Source of the DNA: an uncultured Flavobacteriaceae bacterium | GTDB taxonomy: Bacteria > Bacteroidota > Bacteroidia > Flavobacteriales > Flavobacteriaceae | NCBI GenBank assembly: GCA_943789465.1 | Contig: CALSUF010000001.1 | Location: 558,001 to 622,000, forward strand | Length of the DNA stretch: 64,000 nt | Reading direction: 5' to 3' | Part shown: piece after piece, positions 52,882 through 62,603 of the stretch | Layout of the letters: every line of letters begins with the position of its first letter | How positions within the stretch are numbered: position 1 is the stretch's first letter | Made by a program: the position numbers and the translations under genes | Notes under the pieces: generated by a model | Database searches by the model: none | Seen by the model: the letters and a program-made list of their open reading frames with translations, nothing else | Told to the model about the DNA's origin: nothing

Positions 52882-53922
52882 TTAAATTCGAAAATTATTT
52901 ATGAACCGTTCAATGACAACAGGGACGGGGTAGGAAGTAATGTCAGACCATCTTATAGCATTTTTAGGAGCGTTTTTTGTTTTTAAAATCCAAAACTTGA
53001 CATGCAATTCTCGATGTGACAGCTTATGAATAATGTCAGAGGAATTGAAAAGGGTCAACTCGTTATAGGGCGTATTGATTTTGTTAGAGAATTCAGGGTG
53101 GGATAAAAACTCTTTTTCCGTTACAGCAGTGGGTGTTTCAATTAATGGAAATTGATACAATTGTTGCCAAATCCCTTTTTTAGTACGTTGTTCAAGCACT
53201 GTTTTTTCATTCTCTGAATCCATCACTAAATAATTAAAATACTTTTTAAGGACTTTTATTTTTTTGAGTTTTACAGGTAATTCTTTAATTGATCCGGTAT
53301 TGTGAGCCTTACAGGACGAAATGAGCGGGCATACGTCACAATTGGGTGATTGTGGCTTGCACTGCTGGGCACCAAACTCCATAATTGCTTGGTTATAATC
53401 CCCAAGATTAGAGGGAGGTAATAACGACTGTGCTAAGACCTTAAACTGTTTGATGCCTTCCGTACTATTGATAGGTGTGTCAATTCCAAAAAACCGAGCT
53501 AAAACGCGATACACATTTCCGTCTACAACAGCTACAGACTCTTCATAACATATAGAGGCAATGGCGCTAGCGGTATAATCGCCAACCCCTTTGAGATCCA
53601 GAAGCGACTTGTAATCTTTTGGGAACTCAGCATTTAAATTTTCTACAATATGTTTGGCGGTAAAATGTAAATTTCGAGCGCGAGAATAATAGCCAAGTCC
53701 TTGCCATAAATTTAAAATCGCTGTTTCAGAAGCTGCTGCAAGATCGTGTACAGACGGATAATGAGCTAAAAAAGCTTCATAATAAGGTTGTCCTTGTTTG
53801 ATTTGTGTTTGTTGTAAAATAATCTCTGACAACCATATATTATACGGGTTTTTAGAAGTCCGCCAAGGCAAATCTCTTTTATGCGCTGAATACCAGTTAG
53901 TTAATATTGAATGAAAAATCAT
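52882..53922 (-). CDS. mutY: A/G-specific adenine glycosylase
   Basis: Removes A opposite 8-oxoG. The 346 residues have the helix-hairpin-helix LLDLKGVGDYTASAIAS, catalytic Asp in VVDGNVYRVL, four cysteines of the 4Fe-4S cluster (C-x6-C-x2-C-x5-C at CKPQSPNCDVCPLISSC) and a NUDIX-like C-terminal domain. Depends on the Fe-S machinery seen in this window. Confidence 0.95.
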   Translation of the reverse strand: MIFHSILTNWYSAHKRDLPWRTSKNPYNIWLSEIILQQTQIKQGQPYYEAFLAHYPSVHDLAAASETAILNLWQGLGYYSRARNLHFTAKHIVENLNAEFPKDYKSLLDLKGVGDYTASAIASICYEESVAVVDGNVYRVLARFFGIDTPINSTEGIKQFKVLAQSLLPPSNLGDYNQAIMEFGAQQCKPQSPNCDVCPLISSCKAHNTGSIKELPVKLKKIKVLKKYFNYLVMDSENEKTVLEQRTKKGIWQQLYQFPLIETPTAVTEKEFLSHPEFSNKINTPYNELTLFNSSDIIHKLSHRELHVKFWILKTKNAPKNAIRWSDITSYPVPVVIERFINNFRI

Positions 53923-53941
53923 TATGAAATTAATTGAACGG

Positions 53942-53949
53942 CAAAAATA
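53942..53949 (-). promoter_or_regulatory. -7 box for mutY
   Basis: TATTTTTG on the minus strand, exact TAnnTTTG, 19 bp before the mutY start. Confidence 0.45.
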
Positions 53950-53983
53950 ATGTTTTAATATATTTAATTTTAATTCTTTAGGT

Positions 53984-54015
53984 TTGAAATATTGAATTTA
54001 AAATACATATATTTG
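53984..54015 (+). promoter_or_regulatory. Full -33/-7 promoter for the HU gene
   Basis: TTG at 53984-53986, a 21-bp spacer and TATATTTG at 54008-54015: the best complete Bacteroidota promoter in the window, 39 bp before the HU start. Fits a highly expressed gene. Confidence 0.7.
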
Positions 54016-54054
54016 CAAGCCTATTAAAAAAACAATAATTTAAATAATATAAAA

Positions 54055-54345
54055 ATGACTAAAGCTGAAATTGTAGCTAAAATTTCCAACGATTTAGGAA
54101 TTGAAAAAGGAGATGTATTAGCAACTGTTGAATCTTTTATGAGCGAAGTTAAAGGATCGTTAGAGACTGGAGAGAATGTTTATTTAAGAGGATTTGGAAG
54201 TTTCATTATCAAAACTAGAGCTGAGAAAATTGGAAGAAATATTTCTAAAAATACGTCTATCAAAATACCAGCACACAACATACCTGCGTTTAAGCCTTCA
54301 AAAGTATTTATTGAAGGGGTAAAATCTAAGGTTAAAGTAAACTAA
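54055..54345 (+). CDS. HU-family DNA-binding protein
   Basis: A 96-residue nucleoid protein (MTKAEIVAKISNDLGIEKGD ... GFGSFIIKTRAEKIGRNISKN). It carries the conserved DNA-binding arm pattern and bends DNA as a dimer. First gene of a short unit with the small basic protein, under a strong promoter. Confidence 0.94.
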   Translation: MTKAEIVAKISNDLGIEKGDVLATVESFMSEVKGSLETGENVYLRGFGSFIIKTRAEKIGRNISKNTSIKIPAHNIPAFKPSKVFIEGVKSKVKVN

Positions 54346-54374
54346 TTATAAACTAATTTTAAAAAATCACATTT

Positions 54375-54464
54375 ATGCCAAGCGGTAAAAAACGTAAAAG
54401 ACATAAGGTATCAACGCATAAGCGTAAAAAAAGACGTCGCGCTAACCGTCACAAGAAGAAATAA
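54375..54464 (+). CDS. 29-residue very basic protein (possible mS38/COX24-like ribosomal protein)
   Basis: A tiny frame starting MPSGKKRKRHKVS and ending in HKKK: 29 residues, 20 of them Lys, Arg or His. The pattern resembles the C-terminal AURKAIP1/COX24 (mS38/bS22) ribosomal peptide, and I recall similar short proteins at this position (HU-small protein-RNase E/G) in other Bacteroidota. It starts 29 bp after HU, and its stop codon lies in the first bases of an 18-bp terminator stem. Role in the ribosome is inferred. Confidence 0.75.
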   Translation: MPSGKKRKRHKVSTHKRKKRRRANRHKKK

Positions 54465-54500
54465 CATGAAAAAGTAGCATAGGCTACTTTTTCATGTTAT
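54461..54500 (+). terminator. 18-bp perfect terminator overlapping a stop codon
   Basis: Arms at 54461-54478 and 54483-54500 (core AACATGAAAAAGTAGC and its complement) with a 4-nt loop. The TAA of the 29-residue gene is inside the left arm. The T tract is in the stem and not after it. Confidence 0.75.
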
Positions 54501-54718
54501 TATCAGAACGTTCTTTGATATCAAATTCGTGCTAAAATTCAGTTACACCTTGCTGAATACATGAATTTACTGGATTAAATCCTGTCAAACCTTAGTATTT
54601 GAACATATTAATGTTTTAAGTACTCAAGGTTATACTCCTGCAGTAATCTGTGGGAATGAATCAAGAAAAATATTTTATAATCCATCTGTACATTCGTGTA
54701 TAGATTAAAATTAACACC
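54501..54718. other. Gap between the terminator and RNase G/E
   Basis: No intact gene. A frame without a start from about 54570 to 54707 (reads YWIKSCQTLVFEHINVLSTQ and on to NPSVHSCID, stop) looks protein-like in composition and may be a decayed gene tail. No TAnnTTTG box was found close to the RNase start. Confidence 0.4.
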
Positions 54719-56266
54719 ATGAATAAAGAATTAATAATTCGATCAAATTCAGACAATGTTGATTTTGCCTTATTAAAAGATGGAAAACTAATTGAATTTC
54801 AAAATGACGAAGATAACAGCAAATTTTCTGTTGGCGATGTGTTTTTAGCCAAAGTAAGAAAGTCTGTTCCGGGCCTCAACGCTGCATTTGTAAATGTAGG
54901 GTATCATAAAGATGCATTTTTGCATTACCATGATTTAGGACCTAAGCTTCCAACATTGATGAAATTCATGAAACGTGTAAGCACAGGTAAATTAAAAGAT
55001 TACTCTTTAAAAAACGTTACTTTTGAAGAAGATATTAAAAAAGATGGTAGTATTGACGCTATTATAAAGTCAAACCAATCTATTTTGGTTCAAATTGCAA
55101 AAGAACCAATTTCCACAAAAGGACCTAGAATTAGTTCCGAAATTTCACTTGCAGGGCGCTATTTGGTCCTTGTTCCTTTTTCAGATCGGATCTCAATTTC
55201 TCAAAAAATTGAAAGTAGAAAAGAAAAAGAACGCCTAAAACGACTTGTAAGAAGCATTACTCCCAAAGGATTTGGAGTCATTATCAGAACCGTTGCTACA
55301 GATAAAAAAGTGGCAGAACTCGATAAAGATCTTCAAAACTTGTATTCAAAATGGGAATCTATTTGTAAAGCGATACCCAGAGCTCATACACCAAGTAAAG
55401 TACTCGGTGAAATGAACAAAGCGTCCTCTATTCTTAGAGACATTTTCAATGATACCTTCACAGGTATTACGGTTGATGACGATTTGCTTTTCAATCAAAT
55501 TAAAGATTATGTTCATGAAATTGCACCTCACAAAGAGGCGATTGTGAAATATCACAATCCAAAAACGCCCATTTTTGAAAAATTCGGGATCGAAAGACAA
55601 ATCAAAACTTCATTTGGAAAAACCGTTTCAATGGCACGTGGGGCCTATTTGATTATAGAACACACAGAAGCCCTTCATGTGGTAGATGTCAATAGCGGCA
55701 ACCGTTCAAGTAAAGAAAGAAACCAAGAAGCAACTGCTTTAGAAGTCAATATCCTTGCAGCAACCGAACTCGCACGCCAATTTAGATTGCGTGATATGGG
55801 TGGTATTATTGTGGTGGATTTTATTGATATGAACAAAGCAGAGAATCGCAAAAAACTCTTTGATCATCTAAGAAATGAGATGAAAGACGATAGAGCCAAA
55901 CACAAAATATTACCTCCAAGCAAGTTTGGGTTAATTCAAATTACAAGACAACGTGTTCGACCTGTTATGAACATTAAAACTAAGGAAGCAAATCCTAATG
56001 GTTCTAATGGAGCAGAAGTGGAAGCACCCATTGTTTTGATTGATAAAATTAATCACCAGCTGGATCAAATTATGAAAAAAGGCTATAAAAAAGTGACTTT
56101 AAACACACACCCTTTTATAGCAGCCTTTATTACAAAAGGCTTCCCATCCATACGTTCAAAATGGTATTTTGAACATAAAAAATGGGTTAAAGTAATGCCA
56201 AGAGATGCTTACACATATCTAGAGTTTCATTTTAAAAATGAAAATGGCAAAACCATTAAACTGTAA
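54719..56266 (+). CDS. rng: Ribonuclease G/E family protein
   Basis: Endoribonuclease for rRNA maturation and mRNA decay. The 515 residues contain the S1 domain (about 35-120), the RNase H-like region and the DNase I-like catalytic domain with the metal ligands in VVDVNSG and IIVVDFIDM, then KFGLIQITRQRVRP. Length fits RNase G without the long RNase E scaffold. Downstream of the HU/small basic gene pair. Confidence 0.93.
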   Translation: MNKELIIRSNSDNVDFALLKDGKLIEFQNDEDNSKFSVGDVFLAKVRKSVPGLNAAFVNVGYHKDAFLHYHDLGPKLPTLMKFMKRVSTGKLKDYSLKNVTFEEDIKKDGSIDAIIKSNQSILVQIAKEPISTKGPRISSEISLAGRYLVLVPFSDRISISQKIESRKEKERLKRLVRSITPKGFGVIIRTVATDKKVAELDKDLQNLYSKWESICKAIPRAHTPSKVLGEMNKASSILRDIFNDTFTGITVDDDLLFNQIKDYVHEIAPHKEAIVKYHNPKTPIFEKFGIERQIKTSFGKTVSMARGAYLIIEHTEALHVVDVNSGNRSSKERNQEATALEVNILAATELARQFRLRDMGGIIVVDFIDMNKAENRKKLFDHLRNEMKDDRAKHKILPPSKFGLIQITRQRVRPVMNIKTKEANPNGSNGAEVEAPIVLIDKINHQLDQIMKKGYKKVTLNTHPFIAAFITKGFPSIRSKWYFEHKKWVKVMPRDAYTYLEFHFKNENGKTIKL

Positions 56267-56297
56267 AAAAGTCCCGCAATAGCGGGACTTTTTTTTT
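56265..56297 (+). terminator. Bidirectional terminator between rng and leuB
   Basis: Stem GTCCCGC (56271-56277) / GCGGGAC (56282-56288), loop AATA, A6 before and T9 after. It serves both convergent genes. Confidence 0.9.
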
Positions 56298-56318
56298 GGA
56301 TTTTTTTGAGGGGTTGTT

Positions 56319-57437
56319 TTATATAATCGTAGACTGCCCTAAATGCATATTTGTAAAATTCAAATTGGAGTCGTCGGGATTGTTGATATAGTCTTCTATA
56401 AAATCACCCACTTTTGAAGTAGTAATATTGTCAAATTTTGTGTTTAAATCGGGTGTTGTAATATTAAGTTTTAATGATTTTTCAACAGCAGTTCGTATCA
56501 ATTCAGCTTCTTTAAAAAGCTCAAAATGATCAAGCATCATTGCTGCAGATAAGATGGACGCAATTGGATTGGCAATCCCTTTACCTTCGGCTTGAGGATA
56601 CGATCCGTGGATGGGCTCAAACATAGAGTGCTTGTCGCCAACAGAGGCAGATGCCAATAAGCCTATAGAGCCTCCGATGACGCTCGCTTCGTCGCTAATA
56701 ACATCACCAAACAAGTTTTCTGTCAGAATCACATCAAACTGTGTCGGGTTTAAAATCATTTGCATAGCCGCATTATCTACAAACAAGAAATCAAGCTCAA
56801 TTTCTGGATAATCCTTAGCAATTTCACCCACTACTTTTCGCCACAGACGCGAGGTTTCTAAGACATTAGCTTTGTCAATTAAAGTCACTTTTTGGCGTCT
56901 TGATTTGGCAGCAACAAACGCCAAACGCGCAATGCGTTCAATTTCATAACGTGAGTACTCACATAAATCAGAAGCGGTATTGCCATCGGCACTGAGTTTC
57001 TTTTCACCAAAATAAATACCTCCGGTCAATTCTCGGTAAATACTGATATCTGTTCCTTGAATTCTATCTTTCTTTAAAGGTGATTTGTTCAGCAAGGTAT
57101 CGTAAGCTTTCACAGGTCTTACATTTGCGTATAAGCCCAATTCTTTACGAAGCTTTAGAAGCCCTTGTTCTGGACGTACTTTTGCAGACGGGTCATTGTC
57201 ATACTTCGGATGACCAATGGCACCAAACAAAATGGAATCGTTGGATTTACAAATGTCAAGCGTACTTTCTGGAAGTGGATCTCCTACTTGATCAATAGCG
57301 GTGGCTCCTACGGGTGCAGGTGTAAATTTAAAGTTGTGGTCAAAGTTAACTGCAATGGCTTTCAGTACTTTTACGGCTTGTTCCGTTACTTCGGGTCCAA
57401 TGCCATCTCCTGATAATACAGCGATTTTTAAGTTCAT
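56319..57437 (-). CDS. leuB: 3-isopropylmalate dehydrogenase
   Basis: NAD-dependent oxidative decarboxylation in leucine synthesis. The 372 residues contain VLSGDGIGPEV, the substrate-binding GPRELTGGIYFG-type block (here IYRELTGGIYFG), LTENLFGDVISDEAS and the NAD-binding HGSYPQAEGKGIANP. The start at 57437 (MNLKIAVLSGDG) avoids overlap with leuD, whose stop ends at 57439. Last gene of leuACDB. Confidence 0.96.
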   Translation of the reverse strand: MNLKIAVLSGDGIGPEVTEQAVKVLKAIAVNFDHNFKFTPAPVGATAIDQVGDPLPESTLDICKSNDSILFGAIGHPKYDNDPSAKVRPEQGLLKLRKELGLYANVRPVKAYDTLLNKSPLKKDRIQGTDISIYRELTGGIYFGEKKLSADGNTASDLCEYSRYEIERIARLAFVAAKSRRQKVTLIDKANVLETSRLWRKVVGEIAKDYPEIELDFLFVDNAAMQMILNPTQFDVILTENLFGDVISDEASVIGGSIGLLASASVGDKHSMFEPIHGSYPQAEGKGIANPIASILSAAMMLDHFELFKEAELIRTAVEKSLKLNITTPDLNTKFDNITTSKVGDFIEDYINNPDDSNLNFTNMHLGQSTII

Positions 57438-57438
57438 A

Positions 57439-58029
57439 TCAATATGTTTTTTGAAGTTCAAATGCTTCTATAAGTTCTTTTTTACTTAATAAATAATCAA
57501 TGTCATCATAGCCATTAATCATACAGGTTTTTTTGTAAGGATCAATCTCAAAACCTTCACTGAGGTCAGTTCCTTTGATGCTAATAGTCTGTGTTTCTAA
57601 ATTGACTTCAAACTGGGTCGTTGCATCCGTTTCAATAGCGTCAAATAGCTGGCTTAAAAAACGTTCAGAAACCTGAACGGGTAACAAGCCATTATTTAAA
57701 GCATTTCCTTTAAAAATGTCTGCAAAAAAACTAGATACAATCACTTTGAATCCATAACCTACAAGTGCCCAAGCGGCATGTTCACGACTGGATCCACAGC
57801 CAAAATTATCGCCTGCAATTAAAATACTTCCAGAGTAAGTAGGGTTGTTTAGCGTGAATTCTGAATTTGGATTTCCCAACTTATCAAATCGCCAATCTCT
57901 AAATACATTATTGCCAAATCCTTTTTTGTCCGTCGCTTTTAAAAAACGTGCGGGTATGATTTGATCGGTATCTACATTCGCAATATTTAATGGAACTGCT
58001 TGTGTGGTGTGTGTGGTAAATTTTTCCAT
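57439..58029 (-). CDS. leuD: 3-isopropylmalate dehydratase small subunit
   Basis: Swivel-domain subunit that joins LeuC to isomerise isopropylmalate. The 196 residues have [11 protein letters not shown] and [15 protein letters not shown], the family signatures. Shares one base with leuC. Confidence 0.96.
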   Translation of the reverse strand: MEKFTTHTTQAVPLNIANVDTDQIIPARFLKATDKKGFGNNVFRDWRFDKLGNPNSEFTLNNPTYSGSILIAGDNFGCGSSREHAAWALVGYGFKVIVSSFFADIFKGNALNNGLLPVQVSERFLSQLFDAIETDATTQFEVNLETQTISIKGTDLSEGFEIDPYKKTCMINGYDDIDYLLSKKELIEAFELQKTY

Positions 58030-59411
58030 TAATTCAATTGTTTAGTGATGTCTATAATTTTTCCTTCTATTGCAGTGGCAGCCGCCACTAAGGGGCTTGC
58101 TAATATGGTTCTTGAGCCTTGACCTTGACGTCCTTCAAAATTTCGGTTTGAAGTAGAAACACAATATTCGTTTTGTGGAATTTTATCATCATTCATTGCC
58201 AAACAAGCTGAACAGCCAGGTTGTCTTAATTCAAAACCAGCTGCGTTAAAAATGTCTTTTAATCCTTCCTCAATAATTTGAGTCTCGACTTGTTTGCTGC
58301 CCGGTACTAACCATGCTGTTACATTTTCTGCCTTTTGTTTTCCTTTTACGTAATCTGCTGCGACTCTAAAGTCTTCAATTCTTGAATTTGTACAACTTCC
58401 AATAAATACAAAATTGATAGGCGTATCAATCAGAGATTTGCCAGCTTCAAAATTCATATACTGTAATGATTTCTTAAAAGAAGGATCGTTGTCAACAGGG
58501 ATAGTTTCCGATATTTTAATACCCATTCCAGGATTTGTTCCGTAAGTGACCATTGGTTCGATATCTTCGGCGTCAAAGAAATATTCTTTATCAAATACAG
58601 CACCTTCATCTGTTGGAAGTGTTTTCCAGTAAGCTACTTTTGCGTCAAAGGCTTCATCTTTAGGAGCAAACTCACGGTCCTCAACATACTCAAACGTAGT
58701 GTCGTCTGGCGCAATCATTCCGCCTCGAGCGCCCATTTCAATACTCATATTACAAACGGTCATTCGACCTTCCATACTCATGTTCTGAAAAACATCTCCA
58801 GCGTATTCACAAAAATATCCCGTACCAGAATTGGTTCCTAATTTTGATATGATATATAGAATAACATCTTTAGGAAGTACGCCATTTTTGAGCGTTCCAT
58901 TGACGGTTACTCGTAAGCTTTTTGGTTTGGATAACAATAAGCATTGACTCGCAAAAACTTGTGCCACTTGACTGGTTCCAATACCAAAAGCGATGGTTCC
59001 AAAAGCTCCGTGTGTAGACGTGTGACTGTCACCACAAACCATGGTCATTCCCGGTTGAGTGATGCCCAGTTCAGGTGCCATAACATGCACAATTCCATTG
59101 TATTTATGTCCTAATTCGTAAAGCGTAATATTATTATTGTTACAGTTTTTAGAAAGTTGAGCGAGTTGTTTTCTCGATAATTCATCTTTGACTGGCAAGT
59201 GCTGGTCCAACGTTGGTGTGTTGTGATCTGCTGTCGCCACAATTTGATCAGGTCTAAAAACAGGAATGTTTCTATCGACTAATTCATTAAACGCTTGTGG
59301 GCTTGTCACTTCGTGTATTAAGTGTTTGTCTATGTACAACACTTGAGGCCCATCTTGTACTGTATCAACGACATGAGCGTCCCAAACTTTATCAAATAAG
59401 GTCTTTTTCAT
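58029..59411 (-). CDS. leuC: 3-isopropylmalate dehydratase large subunit
   Basis: Aconitase-fold subunit with a 4Fe-4S cluster: cysteines in FIGSCTNSR and [12 protein letters not shown]. Also [20 protein letters not shown] and the [17 protein letters not shown] end. 460 residues, usual length. Starts 15 bp after leuA. Confidence 0.96.
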   Translation of the reverse strand: MKKTLFDKVWDAHVVDTVQDGPQVLYIDKHLIHEVTSPQAFNELVDRNIPVFRPDQIVATADHNTPTLDQHLPVKDELSRKQLAQLSKNCNNNNITLYELGHKYNGIVHVMAPELGITQPGMTMVCGDSHTSTHGAFGTIAFGIGTSQVAQVFASQCLLLSKPKSLRVTVNGTLKNGVLPKDVILYIISKLGTNSGTGYFCEYAGDVFQNMSMEGRMTVCNMSIEMGARGGMIAPDDTTFEYVEDREFAPKDEAFDAKVAYWKTLPTDEGAVFDKEYFFDAEDIEPMVTYGTNPGMGIKISETIPVDNDPSFKKSLQYMNFEAGKSLIDTPINFVFIGSCTNSRIEDFRVAADYVKGKQKAENVTAWLVPGSKQVETQIIEEGLKDIFNAAGFELRQPGCSACLAMNDDKIPQNEYCVSTSNRNFEGRQGQGSRTILASPLVAAATAIEGKIIDITKQLN

Positions 59412-59426
59412 AAATGAGGATTCGAT

Positions 59427-60587
59427 TTATTTGTAAATCTTACTAATTTCTATAATTTGATGAATATCATCATCTAAAACTTCTTTTTTTGTATCAGCAA
59501 AGTCCAAGAAGTCTTTGTAAACGATATCTAATTCAAGTTTTGTGAGTTCGTAACCTACATTTTTAGCTCGGTAGGCTAATGCTGCACGGCCACTTCTGGC
59601 AGTAAGCACAATGGCTGACTCTGTAACACCAACATCTTTAGGGTCGATAATCTCATAAGTCTCACGATTTTTGATCACCCCATCTTGATGTATTCCTGAA
59701 CTATGTGCAAACGCATTGGCGCCAACAATTGCTTTGTTGGGTTGGGTATAAATCCCCATGCTTTCAGAAACTAATTGACTGATGCCATATAACATCGTTG
59801 TGTTAATATTAGTGTCTAAATTCAAATATGGATGTTGTTTTAAAATCATGACCACTTCTTCCAAAGCAGTATTGCCTGCACGCTCTCCAATACCATTGAT
59901 GGTACATTCTATTTGTCGAGCCCCATTAACAATACCTTCAATAGAATTGGCAGTAGCAAGTCCTAAATCATTGTGACAATGGCAAGATATAATAGCCTTG
60001 TCAATTCCTTTTACATTTTCTTTTAAGTATTTTATTTTGGCTCCGTATTCTTGTGGTAAACAGTAGCCTGTAGTGTCGGGAATATTCAAAACTGTTGCCC
60101 CCGCTTTGATAACAGCTTCACATACACGAGCTAAGTATTCGTTGTCAGTTCGCCCAGCATCTTCTGCATAAAACTCAACATCCTCCACAAAAGATTTTGC
60201 ATACGAAACGGCTCTTACAGCACGTTCAATAATCGCATCTTTGTTTGATTTGAATTTATGAATAATATGGGAGTCGGAAGTTCCAATTCCTGTATGGATT
60301 CTAGGTTTTTTTGCATATTTAAGCGCTTCAGCAGCAACTTTGATGTCATTTTTTACAGATCGTGTCAAGCCACATACTGTAGCATTTTCAACAATTTTAG
60401 AAATTTCTTCTACAGACTTAAAGTCTCCTGGGCTTGAAACAGGAAATCCTGCTTCAATAATGTCAACACCTAATAAATCGAGCTGTTTGGCAATAATTAT
60501 TTTCTGCGTTGTATTAAGCTTACAACCAGGGACTTGCTCGCCATCGCGAAGTGTTGTGTCGAAGATTTGAATTTGTGTGTTAGACAT
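59427..60587 (-). CDS. leuA: 2-isopropylmalate synthase, short form
   Basis: First committed step of leucine synthesis (acetyl-CoA + 2-ketoisovalerate). The 386-residue product has the catalytic TIM barrel with [12 protein letters not shown], the metal-binding HCHNDLGLA and [13 protein letters not shown], plus a short tail. The C-terminal leucine-binding regulatory domain of full-length LeuA (about 510-560 residues) is absent, so leucine feedback inhibition through that domain is not expected. First gene of leuACDB. Homocitrate or citramalate synthase is a less likely alternative given the operon. Confidence 0.92.
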   Translation of the reverse strand: MSNTQIQIFDTTLRDGEQVPGCKLNTTQKIIIAKQLDLLGVDIIEAGFPVSSPGDFKSVEEISKIVENATVCGLTRSVKNDIKVAAEALKYAKKPRIHTGIGTSDSHIIHKFKSNKDAIIERAVRAVSYAKSFVEDVEFYAEDAGRTDNEYLARVCEAVIKAGATVLNIPDTTGYCLPQEYGAKIKYLKENVKGIDKAIISCHCHNDLGLATANSIEGIVNGARQIECTINGIGERAGNTALEEVVMILKQHPYLNLDTNINTTMLYGISQLVSESMGIYTQPNKAIVGANAFAHSSGIHQDGVIKNRETYEIIDPKDVGVTESAIVLTARSGRAALAYRAKNVGYELTKLELDIVYKDFLDFADTKKEVLDDDIHQIIEISKIYK

Positions 60588-60666
60588 TTATTAGAATATA
60601 TTTTTGTATTGTTATACGAATTTATATTTTGGTTCTTTCAAATGAGGCGTTTATCACATTCTATTA

Positions 60667-60681
60667 CGATGTATAACATCG
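60667..60681. promoter_or_regulatory. Palindrome CGATGT-ATA-ACATCG
   Basis: Perfect 6-bp arms around a 3-bp centre in the 147-bp space between divergent leuA and the 516-residue gene; a candidate operator. No exact TAnnTTTG box was found in this gap. Confidence 0.35.
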
Positions 60682-60734
60682 CCTTATGGCAATTAAGCAG
60701 CTAATGTACAACAATATACGGCAATTTTTATACT

Positions 60735-62285
60735 ATGACTAAAGAGCAAAAAGATAATTTATTTGTGCTGATAAAGTCGTTGTCTAAATCTGAAAAAAGA
60801 CAATTCAAACTTTATGTGGGTCGGATAGGAGTTAATGAAGATTCTAAGTTTTTATTACTCTTTACGGTTTTACAAAAACTAAAGACCTATGATGAAGCTG
60901 CAGTTTTGAAACACGGCTTTGTTAAAAAAGAACAACTATCAAATTTAAAAGCTCATTTGTATAAGCAGATATTGATTAGTTTGCGATTAAACCCTTCCCA
61001 TCAAAACATTAGAATTCAGATTCGAGAGCAATTAGATTTTGCAACCATTCTATACCATAAAGGGCTCTATACGCAAAGTTTAAAAATATTGGACAAAGCC
61101 AAATCTTTGGCAATTGCTAATGAAGAAAAAAACATTGCATACGAAATTATTGAATTAGAAAAAGTTATTGAAGGTCAGTATATTACTCGAAGTATGAGTA
61201 ATAGAGCAGATAAATTAACAGTTCAAGCTCAAGAGTTAAGTCAACAAAACTTATTGGCAAGTAAGTTGTCTAATTTATCACTTCAATTGTATGGTGAGTT
61301 TCTTAAAACTGGCTTTGTGAAAGAAGCTTCAGAACACGAAAAAATCACTACATATTTTAACGATCGCTTGCCAGTGTATAAAATCGCTGAACTTGGTTTT
61401 AGAGAAAAACTATGGCTCTACAAGTCCTATTTATGGTACAGTTTTCTTATTCAAGATTTTTTAGGATGTTATAAATATTCAAAAAAATGGGTTGATCTTT
61501 TTCATGAACATCCTGGAATGATTAAGTTAAATCCTGTTTTTTTTCTAAACGGGTATCAAAATTTATTAGAAGCTTTATTTTTCATAAAACAACACGATAA
61601 GTTTAAACGAACACTTACAAGTTTAATAGACATCACAAAAGAAGACACGTTTCCTAAAGATGACAATGTTCAGAGTCTTGCATTTTTGTATATAGAATCC
61701 AATAAGTTTAATCTGCATTTCATGGAGGGTACTTTTAAAGAAGGTCTGCCATTAATCCCCAATACTCTTGAAGGTATTCATAAACACAAAACACGTATTG
61801 ATGAACACCATGTGATGGTCTTTTATTATAAAATTGCGAGTTTGTATTTTGGAATAGGTGAGCATCAAAAATGTATTGACTTTTTAGATAAAATTATCAG
61901 TAACAAATCCCTTCAAATGCGGGAAGACCTGTTGTGTTTCTCACGAATTTTAAATTTGGTTGCTCATTATGAAGCTGGTTTAGATTATAATTTGGAAGCA
62001 CTTATTAAAAGCACCTATAAGTTTTTAATCAAAATGGAAGACTTGTATTTAGTACAAAAGGAAATGATTAAGTTTTTAAAACAATTAGGAGATATCTATC
62101 CACAAGAAATAAAAGCTGCATTTAAAGAGTTACATGCCAAATTAATGGTGCTGGAAAACGACCCTTATGAAAGACGTGCCTTTTTGTACTTGGATGTTTT
62201 ATCGTGGCTTGAGAGCAGAATAGAAAATAAATCGGTAGAATCAATTATTAGACGAAAATTTTTATTTTTAAATAAAAATAATTAA
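60735..62285 (+). CDS. Conserved helical (TPR-like) protein, unknown function
   Basis: A 516-residue soluble, mostly alpha-helical protein with no signal peptide. Paired helices suggest TPR/SEL1-like folds (YHKGLYTQSLKILDKAKSLAI; YFGIGEHQKCIDFLDKI). The opening MTKEQKDNLFVLIKSLSKSEKRQFKLYV is distinctive. Function not recognised. Divergent from leuA, upstream of the SAM riboswitch; no operon partner. Confidence 0.75.
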   Translation: MTKEQKDNLFVLIKSLSKSEKRQFKLYVGRIGVNEDSKFLLLFTVLQKLKTYDEAAVLKHGFVKKEQLSNLKAHLYKQILISLRLNPSHQNIRIQIREQLDFATILYHKGLYTQSLKILDKAKSLAIANEEKNIAYEIIELEKVIEGQYITRSMSNRADKLTVQAQELSQQNLLASKLSNLSLQLYGEFLKTGFVKEASEHEKITTYFNDRLPVYKIAELGFREKLWLYKSYLWYSFLIQDFLGCYKYSKKWVDLFHEHPGMIKLNPVFFLNGYQNLLEALFFIKQHDKFKRTLTSLIDITKEDTFPKDDNVQSLAFLYIESNKFNLHFMEGTFKEGLPLIPNTLEGIHKHKTRIDEHHVMVFYYKIASLYFGIGEHQKCIDFLDKIISNKSLQMREDLLCFSRILNLVAHYEAGLDYNLEALIKSTYKFLIKMEDLYLVQKEMIKFLKQLGDIYPQEIKAAFKELHAKLMVLENDPYERRAFLYLDVLSWLESRIENKSVESIIRRKFLFLNKNN

Positions 62286-62302
62286 TATTTACCGAAAATA
62301 AT

Positions 62303-62334
62303 TTGGTTATTAACATTTTATTATTGAATATTTG
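62303..62334 (+). promoter_or_regulatory. -33/-7 promoter ahead of the SAM riboswitch
   Basis: TTG at 62303-62305, a 21-bp spacer and AATATTTG (one mismatch to TAnnTTTG) at 62327-62334. Transcription would start about 25-30 nt before the riboswitch core. Confidence 0.6.
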
Positions 62335-62364
62335 CACCAACAAAGTTCAATAGCTTACTGAGAT

Positions 62365-62482
62365 GTTATCAAGAAAGGTGAAGGGATTAGACCCGCTGAA
62401 GCCTTAGCAACCCTTTATTTATAGAGTAGGTGCTAAATTCTACTTGATTTTTGATTCATTTATCGAAAATTAGATAGATAAC
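62365..62482 (+). promoter_or_regulatory. SAM-I (S-box) riboswitch upstream of metY
   Basis: The conserved core is readable: GTTATCAAGAAAGGTGAAGG, then TTAGACCCGCTGAAGCCTTA, GCAACCC, and AGTAGGTGCTAAATTCTACT. The P1 stem pairs GTTATC (62365-62370) with GATAAC (62477-62482). It binds S-adenosylmethionine and controls sulfur/methionine genes; here the first downstream gene is metY. A hairpin CTAATTACA / TGTAATTAG at 62488-62509 follows and is the likely expression platform, although its T tract is weak. Confidence 0.9.
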
Positions 62483-62603
62483 TTAACCTAATTACAGTTC
62501 TGTAATTAGAATTTCTTAATAACATTTTTCTAATAAGTACACTTTTCACAAAGTGCATTTGGCTTTTGGTTTAATTAATGTATTAACTCAAAAAACTAGA
62601 AAA

